DNA of 64,000 bases. Origin: Novilysobacter selenitireducens. GTDB taxonomy: Bacteria; Pseudomonadota; Gammaproteobacteria; Xanthomonadales; Xanthomonadaceae. The position numbers and the translations under genes were made by a program. Shown here in pieces: positions 49,835-58,241 of the stretch. The first letter of the stretch is position 1. Every line of letters starts with the position of its first letter. The stretch is from NCBI RefSeq assembly GCF_020026895.1, contig NZ_JAINZW010000001.1, positions 558,001 through 622,000 on the forward strand. The letters are read 5' to 3'. The notes below the pieces were generated by a model. The model was not told where the DNA came from. It searched no databases and saw only the letters and a program-made list of their open reading frames with translations.

Positions 49835-50938
49835 ATGCCCTTCAGCCCCATCCCCGAACTGCTCGAGGAGATCCGCGCCGGCCGCATGGTCGTGATCGTC
49901 GACGACGAGGACCGCGAGAACGAGGGCGACCTGATCATGGCCGCCGAGCTGGTCAAGCCGTCGGACATCAACTTCATGGTGACCCACGCGCGCGGGCTGG
50001 TCTGCCTGTCGCTGATCCGCGACCGCTGCCGGCAGCTGGGCCTGCCGCCGATGGTCCGCGACAACACCTCGCAGCACCACACCAACTTCACCGTCAGCAT
50101 CGAGGCCGCCGAGGGCGTCACCACCGGCATCAGTGCCTACGACCGCGCCCACACCATCCGCACGGCGGTGCGGCCGGATGCCTCGCCGTCGGACCTCAAC
50201 CAGCCCGGCCACATCTTCCCGCTGATGGCCCAGCCGGGCGGCGTGCTCAACCGCGCCGGCCACACCGAAGCGGCGGCCGACCTCGCGCTGCTGGCGGGGC
50301 TGGAGCCGGCCGGCGTGCTGGTGGAGATCCTCAACCCCGACGGCTCGATGGCGCGGCGCCCGGAGCTGGAAGCGTTCGCCGCCGAGCACGGGCTGAAGAT
50401 CGGCTCGATCGAAGCGCTGATCCGGCACCGGCTGGAAACCGAGCACACGGTCGAGCGCGTCGATGCGCGCGGGATCGAGACCGAGCAGGGCCCGTTCCAG
50501 CTGGTGACCTACCGCGACCGCCTCAGCCACGGCCTGCACTTCGCGCTGGTGCGCGGCACGCCCGACAAGGCCGAGCCGACGCTGGTGCGCGTGCACGTGC
50601 AGAACCCGCTGGCCGACGCGCTGCACTGGCGCCGCCCGGACTTCGGCCCGGCCGTGGGCGAGGTGCTGGCCTCGATCGCCGCCGAGGGCCGCGGCGCGCT
50701 GGTGCTGCTGGGCGACAACGCCAACGCCGATGCGCTGCTGGCCCGCATCCAGGCGCCGGTGCAGCCCGACGACGAGCCCGCCCCGGGCCACGCCCTGGCC
50801 GAGTGGCGCCGCAACGGCGCCGGCGCGCAGATCCTGGCCGACCTGGGGCTGGGGCGCCTGCGCGTGCTTGGCACGCCGCGCAAGCAGGTCGGCCTGGCCG
50901 GGTACGGTCTGGAAGTCGTCGAGTACGTCGCGCTCTGA
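49835..50938 (+). CDS. ribB: 3,4-dihydroxy-2-butanone 4-phosphate synthase with degenerate RibA domain (RibBX)
   Basis: 367 aa. The N-terminal half is a complete DHBP synthase (acidic loop DDEDRENEGDL at 23-33, THARGLVC, AYDRAHTI, QPGHIFPL, GHTEAAADLA). The C-terminal half follows the GTP cyclohydrolase II fold (PFQLVTYRD, ALVRGTPDK, RVHVQNPLADALHW, LGLGRLRVLGTPRKQVGLAGYGLEVVEYV). It lacks the zinc cysteines (normally C-x10-CxC) and the catalytic Arg/Tyr region. A separate RibA is therefore expected elsewhere. TAAAAT (49799-49804) is a likely -10. Confidence 0.92.
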   Translation: MPFSPIPELLEEIRAGRMVVIVDDEDRENEGDLIMAAELVKPSDINFMVTHARGLVCLSLIRDRCRQLGLPPMVRDNTSQHHTNFTVSIEAAEGVTTGISAYDRAHTIRTAVRPDASPSDLNQPGHIFPLMAQPGGVLNRAGHTEAAADLALLAGLEPAGVLVEILNPDGSMARRPELEAFAAEHGLKIGSIEALIRHRLETEHTVERVDARGIETEQGPFQLVTYRDRLSHGLHFALVRGTPDKAEPTLVRVHVQNPLADALHWRRPDFGPAVGEVLASIAAEGRGALVLLGDNANADALLARIQAPVQPDDEPAPGHALAEWRRNGAGAQILADLGLGRLRVLGTPRKQVGLAGYGLEVVEYVAL

Positions 50939-51037
50939 GGTGCCGCAGGCCTCGCCTGCGGGGGCGCAGGGCCGGGCCACGCCGAGCCCCGGCCCCGAGC
51001 CGGCTACACTAGCGCCCCCCGCCGAGACCCGATTCCC

Positions 51038-51517
51038 ATGCCCCATATCGAAGGCGACCTGCGCCGCCCCGCCGGCGCGCGCTACGCCATCATCGCCAGC
51101 CGCTGGAACCCGCGAATCACCGATACGCTGGTGGCCGGCGCGCGCAAGACCTTCGCCGAGCACGGCGTGGACGACGCCGCGGTCGACGTGGTCCGGGTGC
51201 CGGGTGCGTGGGAAATCCCGGTGGTCGCCGGCCGCCTGGCGCGCAGCGGCGACCATGCAGCGATCGTCGCGCTGGGCTGCGTGGTGCGCGGCGACACGCG
51301 CCATTTCGAGCAGGTCGCCGACGGATGTTCGGACGGGCTGATGCGGGTCGCGCTGGACACCGGCGTGCCGGTCGCCAACGGGGTGCTGGCGGTGGACCGG
51401 TTCGAGGATGCCGAGGCGCGTGCCGGCGGCAGCCATGGCAACAAGGGCGAGGAGGCCGCGCTGGTCGTGATCGAGATGAGCCACCTGATGCAGCAACTGC
51501 CGGAGGTGGCGCGATGA
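51038..51517 (+). CDS. ribH: 6,7-dimethyl-8-ribityllumazine synthase
   Basis: 159 aa. It condenses the RibD and RibB products to lumazine. Active-site segments are [30 protein letters not shown], and [11 protein letters not shown] with the catalytic His. [24 protein letters not shown] matches the capsid-forming family end. TACACT (51005-51010) is a likely -10. Its stop overlaps the nusB ATG. Confidence 0.96.
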   Translation: MPHIEGDLRRPAGARYAIIASRWNPRITDTLVAGARKTFAEHGVDDAAVDVVRVPGAWEIPVVAGRLARSGDHAAIVALGCVVRGDTRHFEQVADGCSDGLMRVALDTGVPVANGVLAVDRFEDAEARAGGSHGNKGEEAALVVIEMSHLMQQLPEVAR

Positions 51518-51969
51518 ACCGCCGCCGCCCCGACGGCGTCGACCCCGTCGCCCGCTCCCGTGCGCGCCGCCGCGCGCTGCAGGCCGTGTACGCCTGGCAG
51601 ATGTCGGGCACCGGCGCGCGCGAAGTGATCGCACAGTTCGCCCACGAGCAGGCCAAGGAGCCGGCCGACCTCGCGTATTTCGAGGACCTGGTGCGCGGCG
51701 TCGACGAACACCGCAAGGACCTGGACGCCGCACTGGCGCCATTCCTGGACCGCGACATCGAGCAGGTCGACGCGATCGAGCGCGCCGTCCTGCGCCTGGC
51801 CGCCTACGAGCTGCGCCACCGCCCGGACGTGCCCTACCGCGTCGTGATCAACGAGGCCATCGAGATCGCCAAGCGCTTCGGCGCCGAGCACGGTCACACC
51901 TACGTCAACGGCGTGCTGGACCACGCCGCCGCCGACTGGCGTTCGGTCGAGGTCGGCGCCGGGCGATAG
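51514..51969 (+). CDS. nusB: Transcription antitermination protein NusB
   Basis: 151 aa, all-helical. NusB with S10 (NusE) binds boxA in rRNA antitermination. Family phrases are [59 protein letters not shown] and [20 protein letters not shown]. Overlap with ribH (ATGA) implies coupled translation. Confidence 0.95.
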   Translation: MNRRRPDGVDPVARSRARRRALQAVYAWQMSGTGAREVIAQFAHEQAKEPADLAYFEDLVRGVDEHRKDLDAALAPFLDRDIEQVDAIERAVLRLAAYELRHRPDVPYRVVINEAIEIAKRFGAEHGHTYVNGVLDHAAADWRSVEVGAGR

Positions 51970-51974
51970 CTTTC

Positions 51975-52005
51975 GCTCCCTCCCCTGCATGGCAGGGGAG
52001 GGAGC
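51975..52005. repeat. Perfect hairpin between nusB and thiL
   Basis: A 14-bp inverted repeat (GCTCCCTCCCCTGC, 51975-51988, with 51992-52005) around an ATG loop. No T-run follows, so it is more likely a repeat-derived mRNA hairpin than a terminator. It is related in composition to the CCCTC repeats inside thiL. Confidence 0.65.
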
Positions 52006-52040
52006 CAAGTCAAGAATCCGGCACGCCGCAGGGAACGGCC

Positions 52041-53105
52041 TTGGAATTCGACCTGATCCAACGCATCCGCCAGCGCGCCACCACCCGCGACGACGTGGTG
52101 CTGGGCATCGGCGACGACGCTGCGCTGCTGCAACCGCCGGCGGGCCGCCAGCTGGTCGTGGCCATGGACACGCTCAATGCCGGCGTGCATTTCCCGGTCG
52201 ATACCGCGCCCGCCGACATCGGCTGGAAGGCGCTTGCCGTCAACCTGTCTGACCTCGCCGCCATGGGCGCGGAGCCGGCGTGGTGCACGCTGTCGTTGTC
52301 GTTGCCCGACGCTGACGCTGCATGGGTCGACGGCTTCCTCGACGGATTCCTGGAGCTGGCGGACCGTCACCGCGTGTCACTGGTGGGCGGCGATACCACC
52401 CGCGGCCCACTGTCGGTGTGCGTCACGATGCACGGCTTCGTCGAGCCCGGCCGCGCGTTGCGCCGCGACGGCGCACACGCCGGCGAAGATGTCTGGGTGA
52501 CCGGTACGCTCGGCGATGCCGCCGCGGCGTTGTCGCTCCTGCTCCCTCTCCCTCCGGGAGAGGGCCGGGGTGAGGGTCCGGCGAAGGGGTCAACACCCCA
52601 AGCGGTCGTCGCACGTCCCGACCTCGAACCCTCACCCCAACCCCTCTCCCGGGGGGAGAGGGGCTCGGTGGCCCAGGCCGCAGCATTGATGCAGCGCTTG
52701 CACCGCCCCACGCCACGCGCTGAGGCCGGACTCGCGCTCGTCGACATTGCCCACGCCGCCATCGACATCTCCGACGGGCTGCTCGCGGACGTTGGCCACA
52801 TCGCGCGCGCGAGCGGCGTGTCGATCCACATCGACGCGGACGTCCTGCCGACCTCCGACCCGTTGCGGGCGACCTTCGGCACGGAGGTGCGACGTGCCCT
52901 GCAGGCCACCGGCGGCGACGACTACGAGCTTTGCTTCACCGCGCCCGTGCACGCGCGCGATCGGATCGCCTCACTGGCCTCCAGCTTGGGCCTGGGGATC
53001 ACCCGCATCGGTCGCGTCGAGGAAGGCGAAGGCACGCACGCGCATCTCGCCGACGGAACCGGGTGGCACCCCCGTCGCATCGGCTACTCGCATTTCGAGG
53101 GCTGA
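52041..53105 (+). CDS. thiL: Thiamine-monophosphate kinase, with in-frame repeat insertion
   Basis: 354 aa, about 30-35 longer than usual (E. coli 325). It phosphorylates thiamine monophosphate to the active cofactor. TTG start gives MEFDLIQRIRQR, the family N-terminus. ATP/Mg residues lie in GIGDDAALL and AMDTLNAGVHF, KALAVNLSDLAAMGA, GDTTRGPLS and AIDISDGLLADVGH. Between DAAAALS (residue 165) and AALMQRLHRPTPR lies LLLPLPPGEGRGEG...SPQPLSRGERGS, encoded by an inverted REP doublet; relatives have a short variable loop here. The frame stays open and all catalytic motifs are intact. Confidence 0.94.
   Translation: MEFDLIQRIRQRATTRDDVVLGIGDDAALLQPPAGRQLVVAMDTLNAGVHFPVDTAPADIGWKALAVNLSDLAAMGAEPAWCTLSLSLPDADAAWVDGFLDGFLELADRHRVSLVGGDTTRGPLSVCVTMHGFVEPGRALRRDGAHAGEDVWVTGTLGDAAAALSLLLPLPPGEGRGEGPAKGSTPQAVVARPDLEPSPQPLSRGERGSVAQAAALMQRLHRPTPRAEAGLALVDIAHAAIDISDGLLADVGHIARASGVSIHIDADVLPTSDPLRATFGTEVRRALQATGGDDYELCFTAPVHARDRIASLASSLGLGITRIGRVEEGEGTHAHLADGTGWHPRRIGYSHFEG
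52541..52665. repeat. Inverted REP doublet inside thiL
   Basis: The left unit (52541-52577; GCTCCCTCTCCCTCCGGGAG then AGGGCCGGGGTGAGGGT) and right unit (52628-52665) are near-perfect inverted copies about 37 bp long. The right unit has the same ACCCTCACCCCAACCCCTCT core as the purL insertion. About 50 bp separate them. No stop codon occurs in the thiL frame. Confidence 0.85.
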
Positions 53106-53107
53106 CC

Positions 53108-53134
53108 TGCAGGTGCGACGCAAGTCGCGATCCG
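53108..53134. repeat. Single degenerate GTAG-type REP
   Basis: TGCAGGTGCGACGCAAGTCG+CGATCCG resembles the inner REP class at 23770. It lies just after the thiL stop, in the 59-bp gap to the convergent FAD oxidase gene. Confidence 0.5.
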
Positions 53135-53164
53135 TATCCGGTCGGCGCCCAAGGGGCCGACCGC

Positions 53165-54547
53165 TCAAGCCAGCGGCAGCAGCTTCCCAGGGTTGAGGAT
53201 GGCGTCGGGGTCGAACACCGCCTTGACCTGCCGCATCAGCGCGAGCGTTGGCGCGTCCACCGCCTGCGGCATGAAGTCGCGTTTGGCCAGGCCGATGCCG
53301 TGTTCGCCCGACAGCGTGCCGCCCAGCGAGATGGCAAGCGCGAACACCCGGGCCAGCGCCGCCTGGGCGCGCTGGGACTGCGACGCGTCGGCCGGGTCGT
53401 ACATCAGGTTAACGTGCAAGTTGCCGTTGCCGGCGTGGCCGAAGCAGACGATCGGCAGGTCGAACTCGCGTGCCAGCACCTGCACCCCGTCGACCAGTTG
53501 CGGGATGCGCGATACCGGCACCACCACGTCCTCGTTGATCTTGCCCGGCGCCAACGTGCGCAGCGCCGGCGACAACGCCTTGCGCGCGGCCCACAGACGC
53601 GTGCGAGCGGTCTCGTCGGCAGCATCGTCCAGCGATACGAGGCCATCGCCACCGGCGGCGCGCATCAACGCTTCGATGTCGTGCGGCAGGCGGGCCGCGT
53701 CGCCGTCGGCCTCGATCATCAACAGCGCGCCAGCGTCCGGCGGCAAATCCGCGCCGCCGACGTCGCGTGCCAACCGCACCGCGTGCGCGTCCATGAACTC
53801 CAGCATCGATGGTGTCACCGGCTGCGCCATCAGCCGCGCCACGGCCTGGGCCGCGCTCGACACGTCCCGGTAGATCGCGCGCACCGCGCGCCGTGCGGGC
53901 GGCGCGGGCGTCAGGCGCAGGGTGGCTTCGACGATCAGCGCCAGCGTGCCCTCGCTGCCGACCAGAAGCCGGTGCAGGTCGAGCCCGGTCGAACCCTTGG
54001 TGGTGGCCGTGCCGCTGGTGATGAGCTCGCCGGCGCCGGTCACGGCTGTCAGTGCCAGCACGTTGTCGCGGCTGGCGCCGTACTTCACCGCCCGCGGACC
54101 GCCGGCATTGCAGGCGAGGTTGCCGCCGACGGTGCTGAACGCCGCGCTCGTGGGATCGGGTGGCCAGAACAGCCCGTGCGGCGCGAGTGCGGCCTGCAAG
54201 TCGCCGTTGAGCACGCCAGGCTCGACCACCGCGCAGCGGTCGCCCGGGCGGATGTCGATGATGCGGTCCATGTGCTCGAACGACACCACCACGCCGCCGT
54301 CGACCGGAACGGCCGCGCCGGTGGTGTTTGTGCCGCGGCCGCGGGCCACCACCGGCACGCGGTGGCGGCGGCAGGCGCGGACCAGCTCGAGCACCTGCGC
54401 GCGGGCGTGCGGTAGGACGACCGCATCGGGCAGCGCCTCGCGCCGGGAGTTGTCGTAGCCGTAGCCGACACGCTCGCCGGGGTCGGTGCGCAAGCCATCG
54501 CCGAGCAGGTCGGCAAGTTCGCGCAGCAGGGCCTCGGGCAGGGTCAT
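53165..54547 (-). CDS. FAD-binding oxidoreductase (GlcD/D-lactate dehydrogenase type)
   Basis: 460 aa from ATG 54547; an in-frame ATG at 54580 is possible. The PCMH-type FAD domain has VVARGRGTNTTGAAVPVDGG and DPTSAAFSTVGGNLACNAGG, and the C-terminal FAD-oxidase domain has GKINEDVVVPVSRIPQLVDG, CFGHAGNGNLHVNLMYD and GEHGIGLAKRDFM. This is the family of glycolate oxidase subunit GlcD, D-lactate and D-2-hydroxyglutarate dehydrogenases. No GlcE/GlcF is adjacent, so a stand-alone D-2-hydroxyacid dehydrogenase is likely. Its start overlaps or nearly touches yraN. Confidence 0.88.
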   Translation of the reverse strand: MTLPEALLRELADLLGDGLRTDPGERVGYGYDNSRREALPDAVVLPHARAQVLELVRACRRHRVPVVARGRGTNTTGAAVPVDGGVVVSFEHMDRIIDIRPGDRCAVVEPGVLNGDLQAALAPHGLFWPPDPTSAAFSTVGGNLACNAGGPRAVKYGASRDNVLALTAVTGAGELITSGTATTKGSTGLDLHRLLVGSEGTLALIVEATLRLTPAPPARRAVRAIYRDVSSAAQAVARLMAQPVTPSMLEFMDAHAVRLARDVGGADLPPDAGALLMIEADGDAARLPHDIEALMRAAGGDGLVSLDDAADETARTRLWAARKALSPALRTLAPGKINEDVVVPVSRIPQLVDGVQVLAREFDLPIVCFGHAGNGNLHVNLMYDPADASQSQRAQAALARVFALAISLGGTLSGEHGIGLAKRDFMPQAVDAPTLALMRQVKAVFDPDAILNPGKLLPLA

Positions 54548-54554
54548 GGTCGCG

Positions 54555-54944
54555 TCAGCAGTCGTCGGCGCGGAATGCATCGCGCAGCCAGTTCAATCGG
54601 GGCGCACCGGCATCACCCGAGGCTTCGACCACGTCGAAGCGGCACGATGCGTCGGCGTAGCGTGGGTGGGACTGCAGGAACGCCTGCGCCGCACGCACCA
54701 GCCGGCGCCGCTTGGCCGGCGTCACCGAGACAGCGCCGCCGCCGAACGCATCGTCATGGCGGTGGCGGACCTCGACGAACACCAGCGCCTCCGAGCGGCC
54801 GGTCGCGTCCCACATCACCAGGTCCAGTTCGCCGAAGCGGTAGCCGACGTTGCGCGCGATCTCGCGCAGGCCCGCGCGCTTCAGGTGCGCGCAGGCCGCG
54901 GCCTCGACCGCGGCCCCGGTGTCGCGTGTGTCAGCGCTCGGCAC
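54555..54944 (-). CDS. yraN: YraN family (UPF0102) nuclease-fold protein
   Basis: 129 aa from GTG 54944, overlapping the stop of the LpoA gene by 14 bp, matching E. coli YraN (131 aa). The nuclease-like core is visible: [21 protein letters not shown] and LVFVEVRHR, with Glu/Asp/Glu in the PD-(D/E)xK pattern, then [20 protein letters not shown]. Function is not established. The lpoA-yraN order is conserved in Gammaproteobacteria. Confidence 0.85.
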   Translation of the reverse strand: MPSADTRDTGAAVEAAACAHLKRAGLREIARNVGYRFGELDLVMWDATGRSEALVFVEVRHRHDDAFGGGAVSVTPAKRRRLVRAAQAFLQSHPRYADASCRFDVVEASGDAGAPRLNWLRDAFRADDC

Positions 54945-56325
54945 CGGCCAGCGGGACCTGGCGACCGCCGATGAAGGTCGACCATGCCGGCGTGCGCTGC
55001 ACGTGGCCGAAGCCGTCGATGCGCAGCGTGCCGGTCGCGCCGTCGACGCGGCCGTCGGCACTCAGGGCGAGGTGTTCGAGGTAGGCGGTCAGCAGCCACG
55101 CATCGAAACCGAACGCGAACAGGCGCGCGCCGCCGCCCTTGGCGGTCGGCAGCGTCGCCGCCGCGCTCTCGACGCCGGGCAGGCCGCGGATGCTGCGGTT
55201 GTTCCAGGCGATGGTCGGGAACGCGATGCCGTCGAGCACGCTGTCCTCTTCGGCGTTGCCGGTGCCCGACAGCAGTTGCGAGGTCGCCACGCGCGGCTTG
55301 CCGGCCAGTCCGGCCATCGCCAGCTTCGGCACCACGCCGTGCGCGTCCTCGCCGCGCACGGCCAGGAACACCGCGTCGACGCCGCCGTCCTTCTGCGCGA
55401 ACACCGAGAAGTCCTCGGTGCGCGAACCGACCACGTCGGTCACCACACCGCCACGCTCGGCCAGGCGCTCGCGCAAGGACGCGATGGCGCGCTGCTGGGT
55501 GTCGGACTCGCCGCCGACCGCGAGCACGCGCCGCGCGCCGCGGTCGAGGAGGTAATCGGCCGCCGCGACGCCTTCGTCTTCCGGCGACAACGCGAAGCTG
55601 GCGTTGCCCGCCGGCGGCGCGACGGTGCCGCGGTTGAGTGCCAGCACCGGCACCTGCAGCGTGCCGCGTCCGAACAGCGCGTCCACTTCGTCGCGCCCAA
55701 GCGGGCCGACCACGAAGTCATGGCCGCCGGCTACCGCGCGGTCGTACGCCGACAAGGTGCCGCCGGCGGTGCCGTGGGTGTCGATGAAGGTGATCTCGGG
55801 GCGACGCCGGCGCTCGCCGTAGTAGCCGGCCAGCAGGCCGTCGCGGACCGGCGATGCGGCCGTTGCCAGGTCGCCCGACAACGGCAGGAGCACGGCCAGG
55901 CGCATCGGCGGGCGATAGCCATCACTGTCGGCCGGCGGACGGTTGCCGGCATCGAACTGCCACTGCACCCGGTCGAAAGGACGGGGCAGCGGCAGCCCGC
56001 GACGCAGCAGTGCGCGCCCGGCGTAGTTGTAGAGCGGGTCGCCCTCGGGCATGGCCGCGGCTTCGCGCGCCAGCGTTTCGTCGTCCAGCTGCGAGAGCAG
56101 GGTGTCGATCCGCGCTTCGGTCCGGGTCCTTTCGGTGCCGGCCTGGCCGGCGGCATCACGCGCCAGTTGCGAAGCCTCGGCGATCACCGGGCTCTGCACC
56201 ACCGGCTCGGGCGCGGGTGCGGTGCGGGTGGCGACCGTGCCGCAACCGGCGACCAGTCCCAGCACCAGTGCGGCCAGCACCGTGCGCACGGCGAGCGGGG
56301 TAGCGCGTGTCATCGAAGGGCTCAT
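54931..56325 (-). CDS. LpoA/LppC-type outer-membrane lipoprotein, short form
   Basis: 464 aa against 678 in E. coli LpoA. LpoA activates the peptidoglycan synthase PBP1A from the outer membrane. A lipobox LVAGC follows the signal helix. About 90 residues ([19 protein letters not shown]...) precede the periplasmic-binding-protein-like LppC domain: [49 protein letters not shown] and [15 protein letters not shown]. The N-terminal TPR domain of E. coli LpoA is largely missing. ATG 56325 is chosen; ATG 56313 is an alternative. It is divergent from rsmI. Confidence 0.85.
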   Translation of the reverse strand: MSPSMTRATPLAVRTVLAALVLGLVAGCGTVATRTAPAPEPVVQSPVIAEASQLARDAAGQAGTERTRTEARIDTLLSQLDDETLAREAAAMPEGDPLYNYAGRALLRRGLPLPRPFDRVQWQFDAGNRPPADSDGYRPPMRLAVLLPLSGDLATAASPVRDGLLAGYYGERRRRPEITFIDTHGTAGGTLSAYDRAVAGGHDFVVGPLGRDEVDALFGRGTLQVPVLALNRGTVAPPAGNASFALSPEDEGVAAADYLLDRGARRVLAVGGESDTQQRAIASLRERLAERGGVVTDVVGSRTEDFSVFAQKDGGVDAVFLAVRGEDAHGVVPKLAMAGLAGKPRVATSQLLSGTGNAEEDSVLDGIAFPTIAWNNRSIRGLPGVESAAATLPTAKGGGARLFAFGFDAWLLTAYLEHLALSADGRVDGATGTLRIDGFGHVQRTPAWSTFIGGRQVPLAGAER

Positions 56326-56396
56326 CGGCAACCGTCGCCTCGGGGGCGTTTGCGTGAAAGGGGTACGATTCTACCCATCCCCCACGTGGAGGCACG

Positions 56397-57257
56397 ATGC
56401 AGACAGGCGCACCGCCAAAGGCCGGCACGTTGTACGTCGTCGCCACCCCGATCGGCCACCTGGGCGACCTGTCTGTCCGCGCGCTGGAAACGCTGCGCAC
56501 CGTCGACGCGATCTGCGCCGAGGACACGCGCCACACGCGGCAGTTGCTGTCGCACTTCGGCTTGGAGCGTCCGCTGCTGGCGCTGCACGAGCACAACGAG
56601 GACGCGCAGGCCGCATCCCTGGTGCGGCGGCTCGCGGAAGGCGAGTCGCTGGCACTGGTGTCGGATGCCGGCACGCCGCTGGTCAGCGACCCGGGCTATC
56701 GGCTGGTGCGCGCCGCGCGCGCGGCCGGGCTGCGGGTGTCGCCGGTGCCGGGTGCGTGCGCGGCCATCGCCGCGCTGAGCGTGGCCGGCCTGCCGTCGGA
56801 CCGGTTCGTATTCGAGGGCTTTCTTCCCGCGAAGGGGGCGGCCCGGCGCGACCGGCTGGCACGCCTGGTGTCGGAACCGCGTACGTTGCTGTTCTACGAG
56901 TCGGGACACCGGATCGAGGATTCGCTGGCCGACATGGCCGCCGCGTTCGGACCCGAGCGCCCCGCGGTGCTGGCACGCGAGCTGACGAAGCTGTTCGAAA
57001 CCGTGCTGGGCGAGACACTGGGCGAGCTGGTCGAGCAGGTCGGCGCCGACCCCAACCAGCGCAAGGGCGAGTTCGTGGTGATGGTGCAGGGCGCCGGCGA
57101 GGATGCCGATGCGCGCATCTCCGAAGGCCGGCGTGTGTATGCGACGTTGAGCACCCACCTGCCGCCGTCGACGGCAGCCAAGCTTGCCGCCGAGTTGACC
57201 GGTGCGCCCCGCAAGGCGCTTTACGGGGGTGACGCGGGAATGGGCAACAGGGAATAA
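56397..57257 (+). CDS. rsmI: 16S rRNA (cytidine(1402)-2'-O)-methyltransferase
   Basis: 286 aa. RsmI methylates the ribose of C1402 in 16S rRNA. Tetrapyrrole-methylase-fold motifs are GTLYVVATPIGHLGDLSVRA, CAEDTRHTRQLLSHFG, VSDAGTPLVSDPGYRLV and VPGACAAIAALSVAGLPSD. GGAGG-like GTGGAGGCACG precedes the ATG, and TACGAT (56364-56369) is a -10 candidate. It is divergent from the LpoA gene, as in E. coli. Confidence 0.96.
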   Translation: MQTGAPPKAGTLYVVATPIGHLGDLSVRALETLRTVDAICAEDTRHTRQLLSHFGLERPLLALHEHNEDAQAASLVRRLAEGESLALVSDAGTPLVSDPGYRLVRAARAAGLRVSPVPGACAAIAALSVAGLPSDRFVFEGFLPAKGAARRDRLARLVSEPRTLLFYESGHRIEDSLADMAAAFGPERPAVLARELTKLFETVLGETLGELVEQVGADPNQRKGEFVVMVQGAGEDADARISEGRRVYATLSTHLPPSTAAKLAAELTGAPRKALYGGDAGMGNRE

Positions 57258-57344
57258 GGAAGGTCGGGTACGCCCCGGCATGCCAGCGCGTTCAGCCCAC
57301 TGAACCGGATTGCCGTATCCGCCGCGTTGGCGCACGCGCTCCCG

Positions 57345-57350
57345 TACAAT
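57345..57350 (+). promoter_or_regulatory. -10 element of the RNase P RNA gene
   Basis: TACAAT ends 7 nt before the predicted 5' end of the RNA. No good -35 is visible at 16-18 bp. Confidence 0.55.
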
Positions 57351-57357
57351 CGCTGCC

Positions 57358-57718
57358 GGCGGAGTCGGCCAGGCAGCCGCGTCATGCGCAAGCATGCCGA
57401 GGAAAGTCCGGGCTCCACAGGGCACGGTGCCAGGTAACGCCTGGGCGGCGAGAGCCGACGGAAAGTGCAACAGAGAGTAGACCGCCGAACGGTTCCTTCG
57501 GGGATGCGTGGCAAGGGTGAAACGGTGCGGTAAGAGCGCACCGCGAGTCTGGCAACAGACCGGCACGGCAAACCCCACCGGGAGCAAGACCAAATAGGGA
57601 GGCAATGCCGCGGCCCGCGGTGCCTCCGGGTAGGTTGCTTGAGCGTCGCGGCGACGCGGCGCCTAGAGGAATGGCTGCCCACGACAGAACCCGGCTTATC
57701 GGCCGGCTCCGCCACCTT
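57358..57718 (+). ncRNA. rnpB: RNase P RNA (bacterial type A)
   Basis: About 360 nt. Helix P1 forms from GGCGGAGTCGGCC (57358-57370) and GGCCGGCTCCGCC (57701-57713). Conserved blocks are GAGGAAAGTCCGGGCTCC (CR-I), GCCAGGTAACGCCTGGG, AGTGCAACAGAGAGTAGACC (CR-IV region) and AGAGGAATGGCTGCCC...GACAGAACCCGGCTTATCGG (CR-V). TTTT follows helix P1 as terminator. It is the catalytic RNA that trims tRNA 5' leaders. The 3' end is set to within a few bases. Confidence 0.96.
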
Positions 57719-57822
57719 TTGTCGATATAGCGGCCCGGATGCGCGCAGCACGTCCGGGTGTTTACGTGAGCGCTGGGCCGGACGCCGCCGCACGAAGCAG
57801 CGGGACGCCGGTGGGCCCCTCC

Positions 57823-57848
57823 TGTAGGAGCGGCTTCAGCCGCGATCC
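57823..57848. repeat. Single GTAG-type REP
   Basis: GTAGGAGCGGCTTCAGCCGC followed by GATCC, identical in its core to the units at 23720 and 42894. No inverted partner is seen nearby. Confidence 0.8.
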
Positions 57849-58095
57849 GCCGCATCCCCCCCGTTCAGCCCATTGCGGACGACGTCGACCGCGACGCCGG
57901 GCGCGTCGCCGCCGACCGTGCTGCGGCGCACCAACGTCACCGGCCGATTCCCGTGAATGCCACGTGACGGCATCGAAGCCTGTGGATATCTCAAAAAATG
58001 AGACGAAACAACGGTTAGTGGATAAGTCTTGAATAAGACTCTGAAGTTCGCTGCAAGTCATTGACGCGCCTAGTGAAAACCCACCCTGAAACTTG

Positions 58096-58124
58096 TTGAC
58101 AACCCTGTGGGGCGTGCCTAAGGT
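58096..58124 (+). promoter_or_regulatory. mraZ (dcw cluster) promoter
   Basis: TTGACA (58096-58101, perfect) and TAAGGT (58119-58124) are 17 bp apart. The start point would fall near 58131, giving a ~110-nt leader. This is the best-formed sigma-70 promoter in the window. Confidence 0.8.
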
Positions 58125-58167
58125 GGGCTTCCGAGGGGAAACCGGGGTTTTTGTGGTTTTCCGTGGC
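58123..58167 (+). promoter_or_regulatory. MraZ-binding boxes (10-bp-periodic GTGGG repeats)
   Basis: Five direct repeats begin at 58123, 58133, 58143, 58153 and 58163: GTGGG, GAGGG, CGGGG, GTGGT and GTGGC, each separated by 5 bp. MraZ is known to bind series of TGGG-type repeats with 5-bp spacers in its own promoter. Placement over and just after the -10 fits autorepression. Confidence 0.7.
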
Positions 58168-58241
58168 CGGAGTCGCTCTTTCGGGGCGTTTCCATCGACA
58201 GGCAGACCCGCCCGGTAGAGGCGGGCTCCCATAGGTGCTCA

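Larger units (their letters stand above)
57721..58241. other. Intergenic region between rnpB and mraZ
   Basis: 521 bp without a credible gene. It holds one GTAG REP (57823-57848). An AT-rich patch (57980-58045) has two DnaA-box-like 9-mers, TGTGGATAT (57981-57989) and AGTGGATAA (58017-58025), and a small hairpin AGTCTT-GAAT-AAGACT (58025-58040). The mraZ promoter and MraZ boxes follow (58096-58167). A leader hairpin CCCGCC/GGCGGG (58207-58225) lies just before the mraZ start. Confidence 0.7.
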
